Shown piece by piece: positions 54,351-63,735 of a DNA stretch of 64,000 bases (the first letter of the stretch is position 1; each line of letters opens with the position of its first letter). The stretch is from assembly GCA_039105265.1 (NCBI GenBank), contig JAPFFF010000017.1:434001-498000 (forward strand), in the 5' to 3' direction. The stretch is from Tritrichomonas musculus. Lineage: Eukaryota; Parabasalia; Tritrichomonadida; Tritrichomonadidae. The notes below the pieces were generated by a model. It worked only from the letters and a program-made list of their open reading frames with translations, searched no databases and was not told the origin of the DNA. The position numbers and the translations under genes are program-made.

Positions 54351-55028
54351 TTACTGAGCCCAGTCAGCATCGAGAATGTCCCAGTTAGGAGTGATTTCAA
54401 TTGGATCCAAAAACTTGATACCGTCTTTAGTAACATCAACAAATTCGATTGGTCCCATCATTGTGGAATGGCGTGCGACAATACCAACAAAAACGTCTTT
54501 AATTGCATTAATCACATCATCTCTTGTTACGTTTTCATTCTTCAAAACTTTAGGAATTTGAAGTCCTTGCATATGAGCTCCATATCCTGTAGCAACTGTA
54601 TCGTCTGCCCATTGAATTCCGTAAAGATCGGTGCATGTTAATAATTTATTGTTATTTTTGTCAACGCCAGCTAAAACGCATTTCATTACAAAAGGATTCA
54701 TCTTAGAACGGCGCTGGTACATCATACGTTTGATGTAGTTGCTAATTTCGGATGGTTCTAAAGGCTCGCCATTATTTTTACATTCTTCTTCAACAAGAAC
54801 TGATCGAAGAATATCAACAAGTTCTTGGAAATCTGCAAGTTCTCCTGTGCATCCAATTACAACGTTTGGTGTTAATTGAACGAAATGAGAAACGTCTGAA
54901 AATTTGAAGCAGGAACCATACGAAACAACTCTGTCAGAAGCAAGGATAATTCCATCATTGTACTTTGCAGCGATTATTGAGTTTGTTGTTGTTATTGGAT
55001 TCTGTACTTCTTTCTTTACTCCATTCAT
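54351..55028 (-). CDS. PSMB4: 20S proteasome beta-7 subunit
   Basis: The 225-residue protein has the beta-7 pattern: NPITTTNSIIAAKYNDGIIL (residues 10-29), a conserved SYGS, then MMYQRRSKMNPF, VATGYGAHMQ and TPNWDI. In other eukaryotes beta-7 has no protease activity and helps hold the two half-rings together through its C-terminal tail. The tail here ends PNWDILDADWAQ, shorter than the yeast one. The protein is also shorter than human PSMB4 (264), mainly at the N-terminal propeptide. The leader TTCAATTTTTCAAA lies directly before the ATG. Confidence 0.88.
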   Translation of the reverse strand: MNGVKKEVQNPITTTNSIIAAKYNDGIILASDRVVSYGSCFKFSDVSHFVQLTPNVVIGCTGELADFQELVDILRSVLVEEECKNNGEPLEPSEISNYIKRMMYQRRSKMNPFVMKCVLAGVDKNNNKLLTCTDLYGIQWADDTVATGYGAHMQGLQIPKVLKNENVTRDDVINAIKDVFVGIVARHSTMMGPIEFVDVTKDGIKFLDPIEITPNWDILDADWAQ

Positions 55029-55546
55029 TTTGAAAAATTGAAGTTTAAACAGAGCAATTCAATTTTATATTAATTTTTTTTGCTGACCAACTAATTAATT
55101 GTATTAAAAAACATTGAAAGATTGATAATATACTGCTGTAATCGGGATAAGTAAAAACTATAAAGAATCTAGAATTAATGTTTTCAATATGTTACGAATT
55201 TTTTTGTTACTTGGTTAATTTATATTTTATTCTATATCAATCTCTTTTTGATTTCATTCTTTTTGTTTTTTATTATGTTTTCAGTCATGCATGAGATAAA
55301 TCATTTGTAGGTTCGTCAATATAAAACTTTTTACTTTCATTAAAAATTATTTATGATAAATCAGATATCAATTTTCTAAGATTCTTTCATTCTTGTTTTA
55401 TATTAATACGATCAACCGTGATTAGCAAGATATTAATTTGAAAAACTATTTCTAAAATAGGATATAATTAGTTCAAATTTGATTTATTTAAAATTTTAAT
55501 TCACTACGTTATTCATTCAAAAAAAATTGAAAACCTCTCATTAAAA
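55029..55546. other. Divergent intergenic stretch
   Basis: About 520 A+T-rich bases separate the divergent proteasome gene and the next plus-strand gene. Near the plus-strand start, TCATTAA forms an initiator (55538-55544). No RNA gene or repeat is recognised. Confidence 0.4.
55538..55544 (+). promoter_or_regulatory. Trichomonad-type initiator
   Basis: TCATTAA matches TCAYWWW and lies with its A 7 bp before the ATG at 55547. This gives a leader of a few bases, as is usual in trichomonads. Confidence 0.5.
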
Positions 55547-56335
55547 ATGGAGGAAAATAAGAATGAAAACAAAGAAGAAAAATCTTTTCTTGATGATCCA
55601 AATTTTTCTTTGAGTTTTGTCAACAAGAAATCGTCGGAACGTGTCCTTGAGCTCGTAGATGAGATCAAAACCGCTTTTAGTCGTCCTGAATTAAAAATTG
55701 ATCACACAGCTCCAGAAAGTCTCGCAAAAGCAGATAACAATCTCGAATTACTTCTTCATACATCAGATATCCTTAAATATGAGCGAGATCAAGATCCTCC
55801 TCAAATTAACCCTCCAAGGTTAGCATCTTTGAAACCTTTTTTATTCCCATTTTATCCTGCTTCTGTTCCAAAAAGCTCGCAGAAACCTATTTTTGATGCA
55901 GATTTTAATAACTCTCGTAGAGATATACTAATCGAAAGCCGCCTAGAGCATGAAAGGCTTCTTTGGTCATTACAAGACCGACTTGTTCGTGATTTATGCT
56001 CATCCGATGATCAATCAATGCAATCTCCATTTCAAATTGCAACTGTGCAACTAGCAAAAGAACAAACTCTCCCAATTCACCTTGTAGAGAAGAAAAAAGT
56101 AACATTACAATCCCGATATAATACATTGATGAAAAAGAGTCAGAAAAAAACAGCGAATGTCTTGGAAATAGAGAAAAGAACTGCCAAAATGGTTCAAGAT
56201 ATGAAACAATTTCAAGTGAATTTTGCAAAGATGCAAAAGAACGAATTACCGTCGGTTACAGTTGACAAACAATTCGAAATTCCTGTTTCATGCCCTTTTT
56301 CTTTTTTATGCGATACAAATGTCTCAAACAAGTAA
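55547..56335 (+). CDS. Protein of unknown function
   Basis: The 262-residue protein has an acidic/Lys-rich start, helical segments, and a Pro-rich centre (about residues 84-110, DPPQINPPRL). A helical C-terminal half rich in Lys and Gln follows (about 125-245). There is no membrane helix or signal peptide. The layout suggests a subunit that packs by helices, but I do not recognise the family. A good initiator lies just upstream, which supports it as a real gene. Confidence 0.6.
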   Translation: MEENKNENKEEKSFLDDPNFSLSFVNKKSSERVLELVDEIKTAFSRPELKIDHTAPESLAKADNNLELLLHTSDILKYERDQDPPQINPPRLASLKPFLFPFYPASVPKSSQKPIFDADFNNSRRDILIESRLEHERLLWSLQDRLVRDLCSSDDQSMQSPFQIATVQLAKEQTLPIHLVEKKKVTLQSRYNTLMKKSQKKTANVLEIEKRTAKMVQDMKQFQVNFAKMQKNELPSVTVDKQFEIPVSCPFSFLCDTNVSNK

Positions 56336-56511
56336 TTATAGAGGTAAATAAAAAATTATATATATTTAGTAAATGAATTTTAGTTGATTAGTTTATTAAT
56401 AAACAAATATGCATATTGTAAGTTTTTGGCCAAGAAAAAAAAAAAAGCAACTGTAAGCCAATAATATTGTTTGAAAAGGTCTCAAAAAGTTTGTTAAAGA
56501 TTAAAAACGAA

Positions 56512-56518
56512 TCATTAA
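56512..56518 (+). promoter_or_regulatory. Trichomonad-type initiator overlapping the Ras-like start
   Basis: TCATTAA overlaps the first base of the ATG at 56518, with its A 4 bp before the start codon. This supports the downstream ATG over the TTG-led upstream frame. Confidence 0.5.
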
Positions 56519-57081
56519 TGTCTCAGATACGAATTGTTTTTTTAGGGCTTGGAGCTGTTGGTAAAAGCGCTTTAATTATTCGATTTATTCAAGATACTTT
56601 TGTTGAATCATATGAACCTACCATCACAAATGTTTATAAAAAGCAAATTAATCTTGATGGAAAAAATCATATGATAGAGGTTCTCGACACTGCAGGTATG
56701 GAAGATGATGAATCGTTAAAAGCTTCTTTTATACGAAATAGGGATTGTTTCTTTCTTGTTTACTCTTTAACGGACAGAACTTCTTTTGAAGAAATTCGAG
56801 AAATATATAATGATGTAATTAGATTCAAAACGCAAAATGAATCCGAAAAAATTCCTATTGTTCTTATTGGTAATAAAAAAGATTTAGAAGATCAAAGACA
56901 AATTTCAACTAAAGAAGGCCAAGAGCTTGCTCGTGAAATTAATGCCATTTTTGTAGAAACATCTGCTCTTACTGGCGAAAATGTTGAAGATGCAATTTTC
57001 CAAGGAGTCAAAGAGCATTTAAAAACTCTTCCGCCTGACCCAATAGAAGAAAAGAGAAAATGGAGATGTGTGCTTATTTAA
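56518..57081 (+). CDS. Ras-family small GTPase with C-terminal CaaX box
   Basis: The 187-residue protein starts at the ATG at 56518. G boxes are in place: GLGAVGKS (P-loop, Gly12 position kept), YEPTIT (switch I, effector loop), DTAGMEDDE (switch II), GNKKD (guanine specificity) and TSALTG. The residue at the Ras Gln61 position is Met, so intrinsic GTP hydrolysis is probably slow, as in Rap proteins with Thr there. It ends CVLI, a CaaX box favouring geranylgeranylation. It therefore works at membranes, probably in Ras/Rap-like signalling. A prenyltransferase-alpha-repeat protein is encoded about 1 kb away at 58061. Confidence 0.93.
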   Translation: MSQIRIVFLGLGAVGKSALIIRFIQDTFVESYEPTITNVYKKQINLDGKNHMIEVLDTAGMEDDESLKASFIRNRDCFFLVYSLTDRTSFEEIREIYNDVIRFKTQNESEKIPIVLIGNKKDLEDQRQISTKEGQELAREINAIFVETSALTGENVEDAIFQGVKEHLKTLPPDPIEEKRKWRCVLI

Positions 57082-57471
57082 TTAACGAATTAAGAAAAAA
57101 AAAATATTATCAAAAATTACTGAAGATTTTAATATTTTTGATAAATACAAAAAAATTACAGCAAAAAGGCAAGCAATGTTAGTTTTTGTGCGATTTTGAA
57201 GCATAGCAAGCGTGATAACTTTATTATTCTATGCATTTAATAAAATCAAAGATGATTTTCATTGATTTAAATTGATGAAATTGCAAATTATTTGGAATGA
57301 AAAAACTCGATGATGTTTTATTTACGAACTTCACAATTAATTAAAGCAAACTAGCATCTCGGAATCGAAAATATTAATTATGGTTATTTTATTAAAATGC
57401 GCTTTTGATGATGCAGTTTGCACTAATTTATATTTTATTATAAATATCTTTTTGTAATAAAAACTAATTGA
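57082..57471. other. Intergenic stretch between convergent genes
   Basis: About 390 A+T-rich bases between the Ras-like gene and the convergent HMG-like gene. I see no RNA gene, repeat or short reading frame worth reporting. Confidence 0.4.
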
Positions 57472-58011
57472 CTATATTTGTTCGCCTTGTTTATCATGCT
57501 TTTTAAGATAGCTTAATACTTTTTCTGTATTCATTGAATTCCATTTATCATTTATTTTGGCATTTCTTTCAATTGGAGGAATATTTTTATCTCGAAGTTT
57601 TTGACTATAATATTTAACAAATCTTTTGAATTCAAAACTATCTTTTGAAAATTTGCTAGGACTTCTTTTTGGATTTGCTGGCCTTGATTTAATTTCTTTG
57701 TTTTTGATTAAATTTTTTTGGTTGCTGCTAATATTGGTGGAATCGGAAATTTTAATTATTGGGCTCGGTAATTCGCTACTAGCAGAAAGTTCATCTGCTG
57801 TATCTTCTGAGTCATTAGCATCATTGCTTTTATTAAGTGCAAAATAAATGCTCTTAAATAAATCAAGATGACTTTGTGCTAATTTCGAAATATCATCGAT
57901 TGGTGTTTCTGGATGGGCATCAAAAAAGACACTAGTAATATAAATCATCGATTTTTCAAAAAATTCTCTATCAGTGGGGGAAGATAATCCACATTTTTCA
58001 TCTATGCTCAT
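57472..58011 (-). CDS. Small nuclear-type protein with possible HMG-box-like C-terminus
   Basis: The 179-residue protein has a helical N-terminus (about 10-62), a Ser/Asp-rich linker and a basic part (about 105-125). The C-terminal 55 residues contain FKRFVKYYSQKLRDKN, INDKWNSM and EKVLSYLKKHDKQ, roughly the three helices of an HMG box with its Trp. The first helix lacks the usual Pro-Lys-Arg-Pro lead, so the likeness is modest. It may bind DNA. It is divergent from the prenyltransferase gene over 49 bp. Confidence 0.5.
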   Translation of the reverse strand: MSIDEKCGLSSPTDREFFEKSMIYITSVFFDAHPETPIDDISKLAQSHLDLFKSIYFALNKSNDANDSEDTADELSASSELPSPIIKISDSTNISSNQKNLIKNKEIKSRPANPKRSPSKFSKDSFEFKRFVKYYSQKLRDKNIPPIERNAKINDKWNSMNTEKVLSYLKKHDKQGEQI

Positions 58012-58060
58012 TTATATGGTTAAATATTGGCCATAAAAATTTTAAATTTTTTTTAGTGAA
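58012..58060. promoter_or_regulatory. 49-bp divergent promoter region
   Basis: Only 49 bp lie between two divergent ATGs. On the minus strand TCACTAA (58053-58059) matches the initiator consensus but is about 42 bp from its ATG. It also contains the palindrome TGGCCA. Both promoters must be compressed here or overlap coding DNA. Confidence 0.35.
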
Positions 58061-59158
58061 ATGAATTTGATTGATTCTTTTCTCGCTGAATGTGAAACAG
58101 CAAAATCGATTGAAATAGTTTCAGATTTTTTACTTCCAGAACAATCATCTTTTCATAGCGAAGAGAATCAAGTTGCGATATCAAAGTCATTCTACAAAGT
58201 TTTATTAAAATTTATAGTTGATAATATAGAAACAGATCCTAAAAAAGCATCATTAATTGGTGTAATCACTGGGTCATATGACTCACGTATATGGGTCATT
58301 CGTAAAAAGCTTATTTCAAATCTAAGGGATATTGATTTGTTACAAAAAGAGCTCAATCTAATACATATTGGATTAGCAGCTGTTCCTAAATGTGCTGGTG
58401 CATTTGAAAACACAAGGTATATTCTTGGTATATGTCTGTCTCTTCGAGATAATCTTTCAATAAGTGATGACAAAATGGTTAGTATCATCCAAAATGAAAG
58501 AGAATTTTATTCGTTTCTAACTGGTAAGATACTTCGGAATGCGTTGTTATGGCGCCATCGAGTTTGGTTTACGCAGTTTTTTAATACAGAAGACGAGGAT
58601 TTAAAATGGGCAGAAAATTGGGTCAAGCTTCATCCTTCAGATTCATCAGCATTTTATTTTATGGAAACATTTATTCAAAAAAAGCTTTCATCTAATATTC
58701 AAACTAATACCAGCAATACTAATAATGAAAATCATGAGTATGATCTAATCAAAGCTTTACAAGAAAATACGAAAGCGTTATTTGTAATGCCTGGGCATGA
58801 AAGTATCTGGAACCATAGACGATTCTTACTCCAAAACTTAATTCCTAAATTAAAGATACCTTCAAACTGGCGCCCATCACAATCGCCCAATGACCAATTT
58901 GATTATCCTATTGTAACCAGCAATAATGCAATTAAGCTTAATTATATAAAAATTTGTGATAAATTTGGAATTGATCTTAATACAATTATTAGCAGGACTA
59001 ATAAGGATGATGATTCATGTGAATTAAACCTTGAAAATGAAGATTTGATTGTATCAGTTTCACGTGGCGACAGATTTCCATCTGAATATCAAAAACAACG
59101 CGTGTCTGCAGAGAAGCATTACAGATGGCTTAGGATAAGGTTTATGAAGTTATTTTGA
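58061..59158 (+). CDS. Protein prenyltransferase alpha-subunit-repeat protein
   Basis: The 365-residue protein shows the helical-pair repeats of prenyltransferase alpha subunits: SRIWVIRKKLI (about 68), AFENTRYIL (about 111), LLWRHRVWF (about 162), SSAFYFMETFI (about 194) and ESIWNHRRFLL (about 247). The W-x-x-R-x pattern of each repeat is partly worn. The family includes farnesyl/geranylgeranyl transferase alpha, Rab GGTase alpha and PTAR1; the irregular repeats and C-terminal KHYRWLRIRF favour a PTAR1-like member. Such proteins help attach isoprenoids to small GTPases. It is divergent from the HMG-like gene. Confidence 0.75.
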   Translation: MNLIDSFLAECETAKSIEIVSDFLLPEQSSFHSEENQVAISKSFYKVLLKFIVDNIETDPKKASLIGVITGSYDSRIWVIRKKLISNLRDIDLLQKELNLIHIGLAAVPKCAGAFENTRYILGICLSLRDNLSISDDKMVSIIQNEREFYSFLTGKILRNALLWRHRVWFTQFFNTEDEDLKWAENWVKLHPSDSSAFYFMETFIQKKLSSNIQTNTSNTNNENHEYDLIKALQENTKALFVMPGHESIWNHRRFLLQNLIPKLKIPSNWRPSQSPNDQFDYPIVTSNNAIKLNYIKICDKFGIDLNTIISRTNKDDDSCELNLENEDLIVSVSRGDRFPSEYQKQRVSAEKHYRWLRIRFMKLF

Positions 59159-59263
59159 AGAAGAAGAAAAATAGAGTTATTTTGTTATTTAACGAATAAA
59201 AAAAAGTTATAAAAAAAAGTTTTTTGTTGTTCAAAATTTTAGATAAAAACATAATAAATACAG

Positions 59264-60745
59264 TTACAGATATATATTTGGATTAGGCTGTATATCAATT
59301 TCTTCAAAGTCATCATATTTCAATAAGAAAAAATATATACTATTAGTAATACCCTCTTCGTCTTTTTCGTCGCTTTCTAGTATTTCCTTTAAATGGATCA
59401 TTCCTTCTCTTTCAATAAAACTTCTTAATGATTTATTACTTCCCATTCTCGCTTCATTTTCGAAGATGCATGAGAGCAAAGCTAAAGCGCTTAGTGTAAT
59501 GGTTCTATCTTCCATTTCAAGCATTGAATCAATTATATTAAACAGACCATTTTCAATTGCTTTTGGCAAATATTGAGGCAGCATGTAGAAAAAGAAAGCA
59601 ATTGTCTTGAAAATTGCGTTTTTAATCGAAAACTTGCAATTCCTTATTAATTTAAATAATCGGTCAATTATCGGTATTAATAAGTCTTTAAATATTGTTA
59701 TATCAGATTTACGAAATAATGATATTAAAGTGTCGCATATATATGATATAATTAAATTATCATACTTAAATAAATTGGAAATAATTGCATAGACAAGGGG
59801 TTGGATATCGATAGGAATATTTTCACATAATTTTCCCAAAGCAAAATAGGTGCATATTAAAATAATTTTATCTTTGCTATATAAAAAATCTATGAAAAGC
59901 TTAGTAATATCATTTTTCTTTTGGAGAAAAAGTTGAGTCCATGCAGGATATTTAGAAAGAAGAGCTAAGCAATATGAATAGTTTTCGCATGCTAACCTAT
60001 TAACTTGATCATCAAAATTTTCATTATTTATATCAAATACTTTCTTCTTTGTTATATATGAGATAATCGTTGATATTTTTGAAATCAAGAATTCACTAAT
60101 TGTATCAAACATTTGAGGATCTATTTCAAATGATAGAAAAGTTTGGATCAGAATAAAAATTTCATTATAAACAGCAAAACGCTCTATAAGAACATTACTT
60201 GTAAGAATTCTTGAAACAGCAAATAAATAAACATTATTTCTAAGATCAATGTTTTTTGAAGCCATTTCTGAAGCGCATTTCAGTGCTTGAATTGATAATT
60301 GGCATGATTTCACATCGGTATAAATTCTAAACAAACTATTTAAAAAGTCAACTTTTAGCAAACACATTATATACCGATCATCAACCTTTATAAGTTTAAG
60401 TAAGAATGACAAAATGTTTATTAAAGGGATAGTATCATCGGACGTTTTAAATGTTTGAGAAGCTAATTCTGGTATTTCAAAACGATCAAAAGAATCATCA
60501 AAAATTGTAATATTATAATTCTGAAATAATTGATTGAGATTCAGAAAATCATTTGTTTTCCAAAATTGCGATATCTGATCAAAGTATTGAATTATTTTGT
60601 CAGAGGTTGATAATAATTGAATACTATTATCTGGTGAATCATTTTGTGTATTTAAGTTTTTATAGTATTCAGTGCTAAAATCATCATTGAGATTATTTAA
60701 ATCATTCTGTTTAACTTCGATGCTTTTATAAAATAAATCATACAT
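59264..60745 (-). CDS. Armadillo/HEAT-like helical-repeat protein
   Basis: The 493-residue protein is helical throughout from about residue 65. Repeats of about 40 residues are visible (for example ACENYSYCLALLSKYPAW, ICTYFALGKLCENIP, FDNIIDSMLEMEDRTIT-like and ALALLSCIFENEAR). The overall length, an acidic N-terminus without an importin-beta-binding basic stretch, and repeat spacing resemble importin-alpha-like or related armadillo proteins. The Trp/Asn pairs of true importin-alpha are not seen. I call only the fold. Confidence 0.6.
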   Translation of the reverse strand: MYDLFYKSIEVKQNDLNNLNDDFSTEYYKNLNTQNDSPDNSIQLLSTSDKIIQYFDQISQFWKTNDFLNLNQLFQNYNITIFDDSFDRFEIPELASQTFKTSDDTIPLINILSFLLKLIKVDDRYIMCLLKVDFLNSLFRIYTDVKSCQLSIQALKCASEMASKNIDLRNNVYLFAVSRILTSNVLIERFAVYNEIFILIQTFLSFEIDPQMFDTISEFLISKISTIISYITKKKVFDINNENFDDQVNRLACENYSYCLALLSKYPAWTQLFLQKKNDITKLFIDFLYSKDKIILICTYFALGKLCENIPIDIQPLVYAIISNLFKYDNLIISYICDTLISLFRKSDITIFKDLLIPIIDRLFKLIRNCKFSIKNAIFKTIAFFFYMLPQYLPKAIENGLFNIIDSMLEMEDRTITLSALALLSCIFENEARMGSNKSLRSFIEREGMIHLKEILESDEKDEEGITNSIYFFLLKYDDFEEIDIQPNPNIYL

Positions 60746-60911
60746 TCTAAAAAATTTGAAACATCATTGAGAAATCTAACCAAAAAATTCAGTGCTTGTT
60801 TGGTCTTATATAGAAAAATAAAAAGAGTCTATATTATGGAAAAAAAATAATAAAAATAAAAATAATTTACAAAAAAAAAAAAAAAAAAACGTCTGATAAT
60901 ATTCAAAATTC

Positions 60912-61811
60912 TCAGGAATTTGGAGTCTGGTCCTCATGATCATTTTGAAGAATTATCTGAATAGATCCATCTACTTCATGAGTTTGTTGTATTGAAGTTT
61001 GAGATAATTCCCCAAAAATGGAATTCTCTAGTATTTGATCTATTTTTGGGCGCTTATTGGGTGGAGTTAAACATGATTGAATTAAACTTTGAGCTGCTTT
61101 GTTTTGTACTAGTGCCAACGATTTTGGAGGTGTTAAAGAGCGTATTGCTAAAATTAATTCCTGAGGTGTTTTACATTCACTATATGCAGGTTGTTGAGTA
61201 AGTAATTCTAAAAAGCATATACCAAGGGACCAAATATCAATACAAGGTTCAAAAGTTCCATCAAGTCTTTCTGGAGATGTGTATTGTGTAATGTTAAGTG
61301 ATGCAGAAGAAATAGCACGGCAACTAAGGTGTGTGAGTGGAAGACGAAGTTTTAATGATCCTGTAGAAGTTTTGATAAAAATATTATGGAGGGTAATTGT
61401 TCCATGAGGAATTCCATTTTTATGAAGAGACTGAACAGCAAGAGATAAAAGTTTAAACCACTTAATCAAAGTTCGTGGAAGAGGAGAAGATTCAATCGAA
61501 TGAATATAATCATAAAGTGAAGGTGCTTGTGTTGTTTCAGTAATAAGATAAAATCTTGATGGAACAGAAGTTTGCCAAACACTGAGAATATTTAGTAAAT
61601 ATGGTGATGTAACCATCTTTGCTTTTTGAAGCTGATTGAATCCTTTTTCAATTTCTGAGGAAGGCATGTTGTCATTTATAAATTCATGCCAGAATACTTG
61701 AAGTCCTGTTTCTTGCTCAATTCCAAGATAGCATACATAGTCATGATAAGATGAATAAACTTGGTCCATACGAACAAATCTTTTCTTTTTTTCTTCATTT
61801 GATGATTCCAT
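60912..61811 (-). CDS. Pseudokinase related to NRBP/WNK group
   Basis: The start is at the ATG at 61811 (299 residues); the frame extends upstream only with a TTG. The kinase-like fold is clear: LYDYIHS, LAVQSLHKNGIPHGTITLHN (catalytic-loop position), then YTSPERLDG, CIDIWSLGICFLELLT and RPKIDQIL. Key catalytic residues are missing: HRD is HGT, there is no DFG (PLTHL instead), and the VAIK Lys is absent (VFWHEF). HGTIT resembles the loop of NRBP proteins, which are scaffold pseudokinases. It therefore probably binds partners without transferring phosphate. Confidence 0.8.
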   Translation of the reverse strand: MESSNEEKKKRFVRMDQVYSSYHDYVCYLGIEQETGLQVFWHEFINDNMPSSEIEKGFNQLQKAKMVTSPYLLNILSVWQTSVPSRFYLITETTQAPSLYDYIHSIESSPLPRTLIKWFKLLSLAVQSLHKNGIPHGTITLHNIFIKTSTGSLKLRLPLTHLSCRAISSASLNITQYTSPERLDGTFEPCIDIWSLGICFLELLTQQPAYSECKTPQELILAIRSLTPPKSLALVQNKAAQSLIQSCLTPPNKRPKIDQILENSIFGELSQTSIQQTHEVDGSIQIILQNDHEDQTPNS

Positions 61812-61992
61812 TTTAATTTTCAATAACGAAATTGTTTAAACGGTCGTTCAAATGTACCAAGTTTGTACAAACAACCAACATTCTATTAAAAAATCTTGAA
61901 ATAAACCAAGTCTTAAAAAACATTTATTTTATTAACAAAAATGAGTTGATTCATATTGAACATTCGATAAAAAATGAAGGAATTTTTTGAAT

Positions 61993-63735
61993 CTAATGAT
62001 GTTTATGTTTCCGACTACCTGTGTTCGAATTGAAAATGAAATGTCTTAACACACTTTTATCGCCAATTAATTTAGATGGAGGAGGAATTTTCTCTCTTGG
62101 AATATTTTGAGTGTCAGCATAATCTAAGCATAAAGCTTTTATCGTGTTATATTCTTTTTTCAGAGCATTAATAAATTCTTCTTGAGAAAAACGATTTGTA
62201 GTTGGATTGTAACGTTTGTTAGATGGCTTGTTTAATATGAGAACTTGATTCCAATATGTTTCAAATCGTTCAAACTTAATTTCTAATTTATCAAGCTCTG
62301 TTTGCATTTTTGTTTGGAAAAAGTCGAACTTTAATGAAAGATCTGAAACATAGCGTAATAATAATTTCTTAATATGTTGATTAGAACTTCGTTTCATGCA
62401 TGAATCGCAAATTCGATTAAATTCTGTTGTTTTGCAAACGTTTCTTTGATCGTGATGATGGTTTCGTAAAAAATTATAAGGTGATTTGAAATCAACTTTG
62501 ATGGTCTTTAACTCATCTCTGAGTCTAAATACTTCATCACGTAATGCATTTGGTCTCATATTTTTTTCATGTTCCTTTTCAAATGCTTCTTTATAATCGT
62601 TTGCTTTAACCCTAAGATGAGTGTTTTCTTCTTTAAGAGATTCATTTTGATCACGGAGAGATGCACAGAGTGCTTTAATATTTCGAATTTCGCTCTTTAA
62701 TCGTTCATCATTAGTTGTTATTTCAATATTAGAAAATGAGGTAGATTTAGCATGATCAGTGCGATATATTGGATGTGCAATTTCTGACTCCTGAGATAAT
62801 GATTGAATTCTGATCATATTTTCTTGTTGCATTTCTTTTAATTTTTTCTCATATAAAGCAATTTTTTCATCAGATTCTTCATTTTTTCGTGTTAATCTTT
62901 TAATTTCTTGTCTCGCTCTTGCTAATTCTTCTTTATGTTGTTCAATTTCTAAAGAATAATCTGATATATTAAACGAATTAAAATTTGGGGGGCTATGAGG
63001 GCTTAAAACGATTTCCCTTTGATTAACAATTGTGGTTTGAAGTTTCGCAATAGTTTGATTTGCTAAATCGAGTTGTTTATCTTTTTCGTACAATTTGGAT
63101 TGTATTTCTTTGATAATTGAGTCTTTCTTTAAAATTTCTTCATCTTTTGTTTTATTCATATTTTCTATTATCTCTGTATGCTCACTAATTTCCGATTTTT
63201 TAAAGCTTTTTGGTGAATCTGATGAAAGCTTGGGTGAAATATGGTCGATTGATTGACTAGAATTCTCAATCTGCCATTTTAATGCATGAACTTCGGATGT
63301 CAATTTTGCGTTTTCAGCTTCAGTAATGGAAATAGATTTTTTCAATGAGGCGTTTTCTAGTAAAGTATCTGATAACAATTTTTGTTTCTCTGCCATTTTT
63401 TGTGTAATATCCATCGTGAATTTGTTATTTGACTCAATAATAGACTGACATGCAGAATTATCTATATTGATTGATGAAAGCAATGACGTACTTTGAGAAG
63501 CAAGCATTGATCGCAATTCCATAGATTCAACTTCAGCACGTTTTAGTCTTTCTTGTAAATCTGCAATTTGCTGTTGATTTGAAAAGTAATCTGAAATTTC
63601 AACTGGCGAAAATTGTTTCTGTTTCATCAAATTTGTAATGTCAACTTCAAGGGCTGCAATCCTTGTTTGGCAAGATTCTTTCTCTTTTTGTAATAATTTA
63701 GCTTGATTTCGTAAGTTGGAAAGTTCAGAAGACAT
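61993..63735 (-). CDS. Long coiled-coil protein
   Basis: The start is at the ATG at 63735 (580 residues). Heptad-like coiled coil covers about residues 5-410 with breaks at about 165-185 and 245-260. The C-terminal 150 residues look folded and include Cys-x-x-Cys (RICDSCMKRS, about 445-455) and aromatic residues (FDFFQTKM). The end is basic (GSRKHKHH). There is no membrane helix. It may be a cytoskeletal, basal-body or vesicle-tethering protein, but no family is recognised. Confidence 0.65.
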   Translation of the reverse strand: MSSELSNLRNQAKLLQKEKESCQTRIAALEVDITNLMKQKQFSPVEISDYFSNQQQIADLQERLKRAEVESMELRSMLASQSTSLLSSINIDNSACQSIIESNNKFTMDITQKMAEKQKLLSDTLLENASLKKSISITEAENAKLTSEVHALKWQIENSSQSIDHISPKLSSDSPKSFKKSEISEHTEIIENMNKTKDEEILKKDSIIKEIQSKLYEKDKQLDLANQTIAKLQTTIVNQREIVLSPHSPPNFNSFNISDYSLEIEQHKEELARARQEIKRLTRKNEESDEKIALYEKKLKEMQQENMIRIQSLSQESEIAHPIYRTDHAKSTSFSNIEITTNDERLKSEIRNIKALCASLRDQNESLKEENTHLRVKANDYKEAFEKEHEKNMRPNALRDEVFRLRDELKTIKVDFKSPYNFLRNHHHDQRNVCKTTEFNRICDSCMKRSSNQHIKKLLLRYVSDLSLKFDFFQTKMQTELDKLEIKFERFETYWNQVLILNKPSNKRYNPTTNRFSQEEFINALKKEYNTIKALCLDYADTQNIPREKIPPPSKLIGDKSVLRHFIFNSNTGSRKHKHH

